Of a DNA stretch of 64,000 nt, positions 8,536-16,979 are shown piece by piece (position 1 is the first letter of the stretch; each line of letters opens with the position of its first letter). The stretch is from Calothrix sp. PCC 7716 (GTDB lineage Bacteria > Cyanobacteriota > Cyanobacteriia > Cyanobacteriales > Nostocaceae): positions 11,226,580-11,290,579 of the forward strand of contig NZ_AP025018.1 in assembly GCF_019977735.1 (NCBI RefSeq), written 5' to 3'. Made by a program: the position numbers and the translations under genes. The notes beneath the pieces were generated by a model that was given only the letters and a program-made list of their open reading frames with translations, searched no databases and was not told the DNA's origin.

Positions 8536-8907
8536 CTAACTCACAGTGTCAATAATTACCCTCCAAGTATTTTGTCCAATCACACCATCATTACTTAAAC
8601 TGGCGTAACGCTGTTGGAACGCTCGTACAGCTGCGGCTGTTTGAGGACCATATATCCCATCAACGGCGCCTCTATAAAGTCCTTGGTTTTGTAAGAAAGC
8701 TTGAACACTCCTTACAGCTGGACCCCGACTACCAACTCTCAAAATTGGTGCATTTGTTGGGGAATACTGAGCCAGTCGATTAAATCTATTAAGTCGTGTT
8801 AGCGGTCTTTGTGGAGAAGTAAATGGTCCAGGAACATTAGGGATAGCGGTTTGTGCTTTTGTGGGGGTAATAAAACCAAATGCTGAAAATATTAACGCAG
8901 TAATCAT
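8536..8907 (-). CDS. Peptidoglycan-binding domain protein, N-terminus probably lost
   Basis: About 123 residues. The C-terminal 70 form one peptidoglycan-binding domain (PG_binding_1): ILRVGSRGPAVRSVQAFLQ, VDGIYGPQTAAAVRAFQQ and DGVIGQNTW. The N-terminus MITALIFSAFGFITPTKAQ looks like the tail of a signal peptide without its basic start. The ATG at 8907 overlaps the stop of the upstream truncated hydrolase (ATGA), and there is no separate ribosome site. The likely explanation is a deletion that removed the 3' end of the hydrolase gene and the 5' end of this one, leaving it possibly translated by coupling. An in-frame GTG at 8913 is an alternative start. Confidence 0.7.
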   Translation of the reverse strand: MITALIFSAFGFITPTKAQTAIPNVPGPFTSPQRPLTRLNRFNRLAQYSPTNAPILRVGSRGPAVRSVQAFLQNQGLYRGAVDGIYGPQTAAAVRAFQQRYASLSNDGVIGQNTWRVIIDTVS

Positions 8908-10529
8908 CTCCACATATCTGGTTGAAGCAGTCTTTTTACTACCTTCTTCGCACGCTCTTGGCTAATAATTCCACTCCAAAGGCAATAACCGGGATTTGAT
9001 GCAATTGTATTAACAGGTTTCTTTTCTGGGTCAAGACAAAAGGCATAAAAATCATTATCTTCACACCAAAACTTCTCTTCAAAGCGTGATTGTAATTTTG
9101 CAGCTTTGCCACGTAACTCAGCGGCGAAATAACTCTCACCAAATATCTCAAATACCTCACTCATCCGCATCCAAGCATCAAAAACATAGCCTTGTAATTC
9201 ACATAATGCTTTTGGCGCCTCTACCTGGCTACCATCTGAATAAACAATCGCATCACCTGAATCTTTCCATGCCTGGTTTTCAATCCCATCTTGAGACCGT
9301 TTTTGATACTCTTGGAAACCATCTCCATCTAAGTCACCATATTTATCAATCCACTCTAAACAACGTAATATTACATCTCGGTATTCTTTCAACAGCGAGT
9401 CATCTCCTACCCATTTCCAAGTTTCATGTAAAGTTATCAGGAATAACGGCGCTGTATCAGCAGCACCATAGTAAGGGCTATGAGGTATTTTATTAAAATA
9501 AGATAGCTCTCCCATACGAATTTCATGCAAAATTTTTCCTGGTTGAGCATCTCGCCAATCATCACATTCTGTAGCTTGGAATTGCGCTAGTTTTTCTAAT
9601 GTTCCCTTTGCAAAGCCAGGATGAATAATCATGTTTTGCAAGCTGACTGTTAAACTATCGCGACCAAATAAAGTTACGTACTTGGGCACGCCTGCCGCAG
9701 GTATCCAAGTATCTTCTTTAAATTCATAATCGTAAAGGCGTAGCGCTCCTAAATCTTCAATCGATTGGCTATAAAGTCGATTGAAATCTTCATTAGATGA
9801 AGTGATATGAGTCACCATTTCTCGCCATTTGCTATGATTTTGGTTTAATCCTGTTTCAAATGCTTCTTGGTAAGATAAATCTAATGGCTTGCGAGTATGT
9901 TCATTATCAGACAAAGTATAGTTACAGTAAGTTTTCCAAGATTCTCCAGGCTCTAAAGTAATCTCGAAAATAATCCTGCCATTACCATAGTGAGGTTGAA
10001 CAGAACAATTGTTTATGCTATAGCTAAGACAACGGAAAAAATCACCATTACTATAAGTTGTGGCAAGTGTACTTTGTTCTCTGTTCCAGCGAGTTTCTAT
10101 ATGTCCGCGACGAGTTAAATTTTGAAGCTCAACTTCAAAAATATCAGCAAAGTCAGAGCGGAGTGTAATTTCTAAATTCAAACTAACTTTTTTAAGTCCG
10201 TAATTTGTTAGTTCTAGTTCTTCACGAATACCATCACTAGCTACTCGACTGATAATTAATGACAGAGAACCTTTGGGAACAGAGCCATCTTGAGTAGAAA
10301 ATACTGGGTTAGTAAGATAAATTCGTGCAGCATAATATGTGGTATTCGTAGAACTAAGGCGTATCCAATTTTGACCATTTATATAGCAGGTATAATGGCT
10401 CAAAAATCTCGTATCATCGGAAAAAATACCCTGTTGGCTGTCATGAGAAATATTACCACATAAATCACTCACCATAAAGGTTCTACTGTGGTTAATCGTC
10501 AAAACTGCGGAACCTACATTTACTCGCAT
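8904..10529 (-). pseudogene. Amylo-alpha-1,6-glucosidase homologue, C-terminally truncated
   Basis: The 541-residue product aligns along its length with the intact 721-residue paralogue at 32931-35096 (shared FMVSDL/FMVTDL, DIFEVE, WIPAAGVPK, LFGRDSL, QPGKILHEIR, WIDKYGDLDGDGFQEYQ). It stops at LLQPDMWR, exactly where the paralogue continues DMWSGWGIRTL for about 180 more residues. The lost part holds the last helices of the (alpha/alpha)6 barrel of this glycogen-debranching-type family, so activity is doubtful. The N-terminal domain resembles GDE_N_bis. The frame is otherwise intact, implying a fairly recent deletion. The start is the ATG at 10529. Confidence 0.85.
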
Positions 10530-10623
10530 AATTGACTCCTGAAAATCTCTTGTTAGATCAATACTTAACTTAGATATTTGTAACTAGATATGTGTTTCAC
10601 ATATGTGTTACACACAAAAAGTT

Positions 10624-10857
10624 TTAAATAGGTTTTTCCATGCGCTGCGAAATATTACGAAATAACTGCTCAACTGATACAAACTTCATGGCAAAATTGC
10701 GAACTTCAGCGACAAGCGGAGATTTCACTGTCATTAACTTTGCTACACGCCGCGACTCAGCTTGTATCGCATCAATACGATTCCGGCGCCGTTTGATAAA
10801 TAAGTCAATAGCATTTGGAACGTACTCAGACGTTACCCGTGTGAGTTCATCATGGTC
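10624..10857 (-). pseudogene. 3' fragment of an unidentified gene
   Basis: An open stretch of 77 codons plus stop without a usable start follows an in-frame TGA at 10858. Its translation is protein-like: basic and helical, with LFIKRRRNRIDAIQAES, LMTVKSPLVAEVRNFAMKF and ending ISQRMEKPI. It contains one GGCGCC palindrome. An internal ATG (MTVKSP) could start a short peptide. I do not recognise the family. An overlapping plus-strand frame looks less protein-like. Confidence 0.35.
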
Positions 10858-10903
10858 TCAGGGCATCACCGATCAATTAAGTTTTGCGTTATTTTTAGAC
10901 CCC

Positions 10904-10932
10904 GTAGAGACGCGATTTAATCGCGTCTCTAC
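10904..10932. repeat. GTAGAGACGCGAT palindrome
   Basis: Inverted repeat GTAGAGACGCGATT / AATCGCGTCTCTAC around a central T, a common interspersed repeat in Nostoc-type genomes. A related cluster lies at 29426-29495. Confidence 0.8.
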
Positions 10933-11034
10933 CAATCAATTTATCTGAAATGAAAGGTTTTAACCCCCTTCAAAGCCAACGGCATTCTTTAAGAAGTTAG
11001 GAATCTAACACTTAAATATTAAGCAAGTAAAATT

Positions 11035-11274
11035 TTAACGGGGAGTCGGTGGGACTGTGGTTCCTGTCCCAGCAGGTGGGACTGTGGTTCCTGTTCCTGC
11101 GGGTGGGACTGTGGTTCCTGTTCCTGCGGGTGGGACTGTAGCTCCTGTATTGGCTGGTGGGACTGCTGTTCCGTTTGGTGGGGCTGTAGTTCCTGGGTCG
11201 GTAGCTGGTTGACAGGCGCCCATCAGCATATTTAAACCAAAAACAGAGGCTAGAAAAATTAATTTTCCTTTCAT
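11035..11274 (-). CDS. Small lipoprotein with Pro/Thr/Gly repeats
   Basis: 79 residues: a lipoprotein signal ending LMGAC (Cys20) and a tail of repeats, TVPPAGTG present three times with diverged copies before it (AVPPANTG, APPNGT). The DNA repeat unit is 27 bp (GGTGGGACTGTGGTTCCTGT plus seven bases), so the copy number may vary by slippage. Another frame is also open across the repeats, but only this one has a signal peptide. Function unknown; a surface spacer-like lipoprotein is inferred. Confidence 0.65.
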   Translation of the reverse strand: MKGKLIFLASVFGLNMLMGACQPATDPGTTAPPNGTAVPPANTGATVPPAGTGTTVPPAGTGTTVPPAGTGTTVPPTPR

Positions 11275-11318
11275 AAATTACCACTAATTAAAACTAAAGT
11301 GAAATGACAAGGTAATAA

Positions 11319-12320
11319 TTACCTGGAGGAGACTAAAGAAGCTGTTTGAAGACTTTGTTCCTGAACAAGCGCAGGAAGAACTTTTTCTCCAAAAACTTCA
11401 ATAAATCGTTGTTGCTGCTTGTTGACGTTGTGTAGAGTAATATTGTCAAAACCGATTTCTATGTATTTTTGTAACCAATCAATATGTTGTTGCGGGCTAC
11501 TTGAAATCTTAACAGACTCATACATATCATCTGGTTTGACAAATTGTGCTGCATAATCAAATTGTTGTGGACTTCGGAGGTCGGTTAACACTGGACTTTT
11601 AAAGATATTTGTTCGCCATTGTTCATATGCTTCCTGAAGAGCTTTTTCTTCATCTTCAGCGTAAGAAAGCTGTACTTTCAAATACATTGGTTTCCCTTCA
11701 CCTCCTCCTCTACGAAAAGCATTCACCACTTCTTTTAACATCTCGTAAGGATGAGAAGTAGTAATTAAGCCATCAGCCCAACTTCCCACCCACTCGGCTG
11801 TTTGAGGAGTAATTGCGGCGCCTATAATTAGAGGTGGAATTTCTGGACGAGTATAAAGTTTTGCTTCTTCTACGCGCACTAAACCGTAATGGGTTACTGT
11901 TTCCCCAGCCCAAAGCGCACGTATTACATCTACACATTCAAATAGACGAGCATTGCGTTGTTCTTTACAAGGCCACGCTTCCCCTGTAATACTTTCATTC
12001 AATGCTTGACCACTACCCAAAGCCACCCAAAAACGTTGAGGAAACATTGATGCCAGTGTGGCAGCAGCTTGAGCGATAATAGCAGGATGATATCTTTGAC
12101 CAGGAGCGCAAACTACACCAAAAGGTAGAGGTACTGCTTGCATCGCGGCGCCTAGCCAAGACCAAGCATAACCGCTTTCGCCTTGGGTTTCACTCCACGG
12201 GTGAAAATGGTCTGAACAAGAGATACCCTCAAACCCTGCCTGATAAGCCATTTGTGCATACTGTAAAAGCTCACCTGGCTTAAATTGTTCGTGGGAGGCA
12301 TGATAACTAAACTTTGCCAT
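11319..12320 (-). CDS. LLM-class flavin-dependent oxidoreductase (non-F420 type)
   Basis: About 333 residues of a luciferase-like TIM barrel: MAKFSYHASHEQF, GFEGISCSDHFHPW, FWVALGSGQALNE and PPLIIGAAITPQTAEWVGSWADGLIT. The pattern is close to the family described as probable non-F420 flavinoid oxidoreductases. It presumably uses FMN on an unknown substrate. The frame is open to 12386, but the ATG at 12320 has GGAG just upstream and matches family N-termini. It lies 22 bp downstream of the truncated Nramp gene, in a same-strand run from about 16.9 to 11.3 kb. Confidence 0.82.
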   Translation of the reverse strand: MAKFSYHASHEQFKPGELLQYAQMAYQAGFEGISCSDHFHPWSETQGESGYAWSWLGAAMQAVPLPFGVVCAPGQRYHPAIIAQAAATLASMFPQRFWVALGSGQALNESITGEAWPCKEQRNARLFECVDVIRALWAGETVTHYGLVRVEEAKLYTRPEIPPLIIGAAITPQTAEWVGSWADGLITTSHPYEMLKEVVNAFRRGGGEGKPMYLKVQLSYAEDEEKALQEAYEQWRTNIFKSPVLTDLRSPQQFDYAAQFVKPDDMYESVKISSSPQQHIDWLQKYIEIGFDNITLHNVNKQQQRFIEVFGEKVLPALVQEQSLQTASLVSSR

Positions 12321-12342
12321 AACGGCTTCTCCAATTATATTC

Positions 12343-13260
12343 TTAAAAATCCATACCGAATAAATCAAGAAAATAGAAAATTGCAAAACCTGTGAAGAAT
12401 AGTCCCGACAGAATCATGAAAGTTAATGAAAACCAACCTGGTTGCAAAGACTCAGGAAGTTGTTTCCGGTTTAAGTAAAGCGTTAAAAAGACGACAACGG
12501 GCGTATGTATTGTGGTGACAACACCACCAACAGAGAGAATTTCTACTGGGTCGCGGACTAAAAAGAAAACAATGAGTGGTATAAGTCCAGCCACCAAAAC
12601 TGCATAACTATTTTTCAGCCATTCTTTATTACTTATCTTAGATGCTAACCAACTATTCTTACCTTTCAAATCATCCAAATGTGGTTCAATCAGAATTTCT
12701 GTTGCATCAGCAAACATTCTTCCCCACCCGTCTTGGTTACTAAGAATCGTACCAGCTAGAGCAATTGTTACACCGATAATTAATAACCAGTAGCCAAACG
12801 CTCCCCAAACTTCTGAAAGCAACCTTGTCAAATCCTCTGCAACTTGGATACCTTCTGGGATAATTCCTTCTGGAGCTAAAAGTTGGGCGCCCAAAATCAT
12901 AAAGGCAACAATTACCAAGCCTCCACCAACTACCCCAATTGCGGCAGTAGTACTCATAATTCTTATCCACTGCTTGAGGCGAGAATCGAGGCGTTTTTGA
13001 TGACTTTCATCAAGTAATTCATCCTCTCTCCCCTGTTCTTCCTCCACCATTGGTCCCCCATATTCGCGGGCAGCTACCCAATAAGAAAACCACATGATTC
13101 CTGCTGCACCCGCAAGGATAAAGCCAACCCAAAGCAGAACAAAATCTAAATCAAAATCTTCTGGAAGACCTGGAATAACACCCCCTGCTAATTGTTCAAT
13201 CTGTGGAAATACACGGGCTGCGGTTACCACTGCGGCTAAAACCAAAACACCTGCCATCAC
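12343..13260 (-). pseudogene. Nramp-like metal transporter, N-terminal half missing
   Basis: The 305 residues contain about seven hydrophobic segments and resemble the C-terminal part of Nramp-type divalent-metal transporters (VGFILAGAAGIMWFSYW, GTILSNQDGWGRMFAD, TLYLNRKQLPESL). A complete family member has 11-12 segments, and the first one carrying the metal-binding Asp-Pro-Gly-Asn is absent. The frame stays open and protein-like upstream of the GTG start at 13260 (HDIIKIVELATSV), until it runs into the end of the next membrane-protein gene near 13297. The 5' part was therefore probably deleted, and transport activity is unlikely. Confidence 0.6.
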
Positions 13261-13282
13261 AGAAGTTGCTAGTTCAACAATT

Positions 13283-13753
13283 TTATAATATCATGTCCGG
13301 GGGCACACCTCCACCCAAAATTGATATGAGTGAAATATCCCCAACAATTGGGCTTAGAGCTATTTGCACAACTGCTTGAACAATAGTAGCTTGTTGTTCG
13401 GGAGGCAAATTTTTTGCATTACGAATTAGTATACCTGTAGCAATGCCAAGAACTGAATCAAATGCAATGTAAAATACAACAAAAAATCCCATTGCTATGC
13501 GACTAAGAGAAGCTGCTAGTCCTGGCAAATCTTTAACTAAAAGATAAACAGCTAGAGCCAATAACCCAAATAATGGGAGTTGCAGCAGATGTATAATCAG
13601 CCATTGGTCTACAAATACCTCCAATTTTTCGTAAGACGGTATTGACGTAAGTCGCGGATGCCAAAGCTCTACGATTCCTATTGCCGCAGGAGTACCTAGT
13701 ATGATAATTCTTCGCAACCAACTACTAGTATTAGTGTAAATAGCATGTTGCAT
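13283..13753 (-). CDS. Polytopic membrane protein, C-terminus probably lost
   Basis: 156 residues with about four hydrophobic segments: IIILGTPAAIGIVEL, WLIIHLLQLPLFGLLALAVYLLV, a segment around FFVVFYIAFDSVLGIA and VQIALSPIVGDISLISIL. The ATG follows the stop of the flavin monooxygenase directly (TGAATG), so the two are translated together. The last residues GGGVPPDMIL fall at the junction with the 5'-truncated Nramp frame, and a last membrane segment appears to be missing. I do not recognise the family with confidence. Confidence 0.55.
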   Translation of the reverse strand: MQHAIYTNTSSWLRRIIILGTPAAIGIVELWHPRLTSIPSYEKLEVFVDQWLIIHLLQLPLFGLLALAVYLLVKDLPGLAASLSRIAMGFFVVFYIAFDSVLGIATGILIRNAKNLPPEQQATIVQAVVQIALSPIVGDISLISILGGGVPPDMIL

Positions 13754-15427
13754 TCAAACCTCCAAAGGAATAGTTTTGTTGCTTATGGAGAAAAAGTTTA
13801 TTTTTTGCAAGTGCATTATAAGTTTTGATACATCAGTTCCTTGATAGCGATAACCGATGTAAAAATCTGGTCTAATTAAGTAAAGGCATTCACTAAAAGC
13901 TCTGTAACGTTGATGGCATTTACCTTTCGGGTCTAGCAGTATTAATTGATGCCAATCCAATATATCTGGTATCTGTGATTCCCACAAAATCAGATGTACT
14001 TTTATATAAGGGTATTGCTCTTCAATTTCCTTTGCAATTTGAATGAACCTGGTATAGTTTTCCTTTTTTGTATCTAAACCACCAAACAACAAAAGATTGT
14101 GTTTCAAATCTGACAGTACTTGATACAGACGTTTTGAAGCATTTACTGTCTCAATCATTACATCCGGCGCCCTCTCTCCAGCTTTTAACCCATAACGAAA
14201 GCGTAACGAGTCGATTAAACTTGTTAAGGAAAAATTTTTGTCTTCACCCACAATAGGACTGTGAGCGTAATTGATATTTAACTCAGACAAAGTATTAGCA
14301 ATGAATTGTTGCACGCTGCCAAAACTTGTGAGAAAACTGGCTAAATAACTACGGATTTGTTTGATAATGGGGTTGCTGAGAATAACTCCGCGTGTCGCTA
14401 GCTCTGTAAAAGTTAATAGCGACTTAGAAATTGGTTCACGTTCTGCCTGGTAAGAATGAAGTAAATCGGTTGATGCTTGATTTTGAATCACTAAAGCTAA
14501 CTTCCAAGCTAAGTTATAAGCATCTTGCAAACCTGTATTCATTCCTTGACCTCCCACTGGACTATGGGAAGCGAGAGCATCACCAGCAACAAATACTCGT
14601 CCCGTGCGGCATTTATTGACTATACGCTGACGAACGCGAAAGCTACTTATCCACTCTGGTTGATTAAAAGATGCTTGTAAGTGTGTCCGCTCACGTGATT
14701 GTTGTTCAAAAAATTTTACATCTGGGTTGGACGGCGCCTCTGTATCTGCTGGAAAATCTAAAATGACTCGCCAATAATTATCTTGCGGTAACGGAAAAGC
14801 AGCTAATTCTCCCTTAGAACTGAAAAATACATGGAATTCATTCTTTTCTAACTGCCAGTGAGTTTTCGCATCTGCCAAAAGAAATAAAGCTGGAATATTA
14901 TTGCTCTTATCAACCAAGCTTGCGGCTTTTCGGACAGCACTACGGGCGCCATCACATCCTACTAACCAAGCGCAAGGGCAATGTTCTTCTTCTCCATCTG
15001 GATGCCAAAGTGTAGCAGTGACACTATCATTATCCTGTTCTAGGGCAGTAAAAGTAACATCACGCTCGATTTTTACGCCCAAACTTTCAACAAGCTGTGT
15101 CAAAATCTTTTCTGTTTCAGATTGTGGCAAACTCAAAACAAAGGGGAAGAAAGAATCAATATTATCTAAACTAACGTGGGCTATACGCTTACCATCAGTA
15201 TACAAATTAATTCCCTGTAACTGACGCCCACGCTTAATCATTTCTTCGGCAACACCTAATTTATCAAAAATTTCCAAAGTTCGAGCAAAAACTGATATTG
15301 CTCGACTTTGGTGGTCGGGTTGGGGTTTTTGGTCAACCAAGCGTACCTTTATACCAAACCGCGCTAATTGTGCAGCTAAAAGTAATCCTGTTGGTCCGGC
15401 GCCTACAATTAATACATCAAGCGACAT
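13754..15427 (-). CDS. FAD-dependent aromatic-type monooxygenase
   Basis: About 557 residues with the flavin hydroxylase fold: N-terminal MSLDVLIVGAGPTGLLLAAQ (GXGXXG), the second motif GCDGARSAVRKA, and GDALASHSPVGGQGMNTGLQ binding the FAD pyrophosphate. The C-terminal 150 residues match the thioredoxin-like tail of PheA/TfdB/PgaE-type hydroxylases. It would hydroxylate an aromatic or polyketide substrate using NAD(P)H and O2. GGAGGG before the ATG at 15427 decides the start; an upstream in-frame extension to 15523 overlaps the CAP-domain gene. No biosynthetic genes adjoin, so the substrate is open. Confidence 0.88.
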   Translation of the reverse strand: MSLDVLIVGAGPTGLLLAAQLARFGIKVRLVDQKPQPDHQSRAISVFARTLEIFDKLGVAEEMIKRGRQLQGINLYTDGKRIAHVSLDNIDSFFPFVLSLPQSETEKILTQLVESLGVKIERDVTFTALEQDNDSVTATLWHPDGEEEHCPCAWLVGCDGARSAVRKAASLVDKSNNIPALFLLADAKTHWQLEKNEFHVFFSSKGELAAFPLPQDNYWRVILDFPADTEAPSNPDVKFFEQQSRERTHLQASFNQPEWISSFRVRQRIVNKCRTGRVFVAGDALASHSPVGGQGMNTGLQDAYNLAWKLALVIQNQASTDLLHSYQAEREPISKSLLTFTELATRGVILSNPIIKQIRSYLASFLTSFGSVQQFIANTLSELNINYAHSPIVGEDKNFSLTSLIDSLRFRYGLKAGERAPDVMIETVNASKRLYQVLSDLKHNLLLFGGLDTKKENYTRFIQIAKEIEEQYPYIKVHLILWESQIPDILDWHQLILLDPKGKCHQRYRAFSECLYLIRPDFYIGYRYQGTDVSKLIMHLQKINFFSISNKTIPLEV

Positions 15428-15467
15428 AGTAAACCCTCCATAGGCTTGTTGTTGGACAACCCCACAA

Positions 15468-16016
15468 CTACCGACGTAAAAATAGCTGCGTGATGTAATA
15501 AGTATTTTTAATTCGCCAAACACCTACACCTGTTTCATTAAATGGTGGACGCAGGATATTCGCTCTATGTCCCGGACTTTCTAACCAACCCTCCACAGCA
15601 ATACTTACAGGGTCATTTAGATTAGTTCCTCTAAAAAGGTTTTCCCCCACTAACCAATAAATAATGCCCGAAGCCTCAACCCTTGATGCAAGAGTACTCC
15701 CATCGACTCCAGTGTGGCTAAAGAAATTTTTCTCCGCCATCTGTTTGCTGTAGTTGCGAGCCACCTCTGCCAGTCTTTCATTATTTTTTAGAGGTTGGAG
15801 TTTTTCTTTTTGACGAACTTGGTTAATGCTTACTCGGATAGCTGCTTCAATTTTGGCAGTATTGGCTGATTGAGGAGAAAGGGTAGGTTTTTGAGGTTTT
15901 TCCGATGGGACTTCCACTTTCGGCAAGGGTGGTAAGTACTCAATTGCCCTTTCGCACCCCATTACTAAAAGTGCGACCAATCCGATTGGGAACCAGATTT
16001 TTGTTAAATTATTCAT
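15468..16016 (-). CDS. CAP/SCP-domain lipoprotein
   Basis: 182 residues: a lipoprotein signal (LVALLVMGC, Cys21), a Pro/Lys-rich linker, then a CAP domain from about residue 55 with the family motifs NEKL-like LQPLKNNERL, FFSHTGVDGSTLASRV and WLESPGHRANILRPPFNETGVGV. CAP proteins of bacteria are secreted or anchored, with roles from cell-wall turnover to lipid or stress responses; none can be assigned here. It lies between the sensory rhodopsin and the monooxygenase on the same strand, 40 and 69 bp from them. Confidence 0.87.
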   Translation of the reverse strand: MNNLTKIWFPIGLVALLVMGCERAIEYLPPLPKVEVPSEKPQKPTLSPQSANTAKIEAAIRVSINQVRQKEKLQPLKNNERLAEVARNYSKQMAEKNFFSHTGVDGSTLASRVEASGIIYWLVGENLFRGTNLNDPVSIAVEGWLESPGHRANILRPPFNETGVGVWRIKNTYYITQLFLRR

Positions 16017-16085
16017 CCCTTATTTGTCATAAGTCAAGAGTCATTGGTTCCCAATACCACTGTATTTGTTTACTATATTTGTTTA

Positions 16086-16889
16086 CTATTCGATTCCAGA
16101 TGGTGTAGAACGCGCTTTACGAGATGCTCGATTTTGTGGACTAATTGTGAAATTGCCTAAAAAATGTAATGTACTACCAGCAAAACGGTCGCCACTTGTA
16201 GAGCGCGATGTATGTTGTAAATTACGCAAGCCGTGTAAATCAAGGAAACTAAATCCAACCTTAGAGAAAAATGGTAGTAGGCAAAATAGAAAAGTATCAA
16301 TAGTCTGATTGATCCAACCGAAACCACTCGGACCAATAATCCATACAATTGGATATCCAATCCATAATACTGTGAAGTAGGTGACTAGTTTGTCGTAAAG
16401 GTTTGATAATTCTTGTCCCTGCTCTCTAGTTTTAGCACGTAAAGGACTCCAAATACCCCAAAGAATAATAAAAAAGGCAAATACACCGCATATATACCAT
16501 AAATATCTTACCCAAGGGCGAACAGATAAATCAGCAATTAAACCAGTTGTTACAACAACTACCTGTGTACTCATCAAAAAGCCAATCAGCGTCCAATCTT
16601 TTTTTGTAAACTGCATTGCTGTCCAAGACAAAGCTAGCAACAACAAAGGTGTAGTGACAATCCAATCTATGTAACGCGCGTAGTGTGCTGTTTGACCAGC
16701 AGCTATGACTTTACCTTGGTCTAATGCCATTGCCATGTAAGCTAGACCTGACCAGATTGGGATGAATATTGCAACTAAATATTCGTGCTGGGGAACACCA
16801 CGCGGGTTGCGGCTCAATGACCAGAAGTGTAATGCTCCAATTGCCATACCCCCTACATAAACCCAATGGAAAGTTTCTTGCCAATTCAT
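16086..16889 (-). CDS. Anabaena-sensory-rhodopsin-type microbial rhodopsin
   Basis: A 267-residue seven-helix retinal protein, nearly colinear with Anabaena sensory rhodopsin (ASR). Lys210 in PFFSKVGFSFLDLHGL is the Schiff-base lysine. Asp75 in ARYIDWIVTTP is the counterion, and Pro206, Asp198 and the unusual Asp217 of ASR are all kept. ASR's Ser86 is Ala here (PLLLLALSW), which may change photocycle or colour. The C-terminal tail after about 225 is polar and basic. In Anabaena the rhodopsin is followed by a soluble transducer gene (ASRT); here the next gene is a CAP lipoprotein and no ASRT-like frame is in the window. A PQQ-type dehydrogenase gene lies 90 bp upstream. Confidence 0.95.
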   Translation of the reverse strand: MNWQETFHWVYVGGMAIGALHFWSLSRNPRGVPQHEYLVAIFIPIWSGLAYMAMALDQGKVIAAGQTAHYARYIDWIVTTPLLLLALSWTAMQFTKKDWTLIGFLMSTQVVVVTTGLIADLSVRPWVRYLWYICGVFAFFIILWGIWSPLRAKTREQGQELSNLYDKLVTYFTVLWIGYPIVWIIGPSGFGWINQTIDTFLFCLLPFFSKVGFSFLDLHGLRNLQHTSRSTSGDRFAGSTLHFLGNFTISPQNRASRKARSTPSGIE

Positions 16890-16979
16890 TATTTAACCTC
16901 GCAATTTTTGATGAACTATTTACAAAAAACAAGCATAAATATCTTGATAGTCGGGATACGTTATAATTTGTGAATTAAT

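Noticed and set aside
10640-10948. Plus-strand frame of 102 codons
   Set aside because: Its translation is unlike a folded protein, overlaps an interspersed palindrome at its 3' end, and the minus strand of the same DNA looks more like a gene remnant.
11012-11284. Alternative frame through the 27-bp repeats of the small lipoprotein
   Set aside because: Because 27 is a multiple of 3 several frames stay open; only the 11035-11274 frame has a lipoprotein signal.
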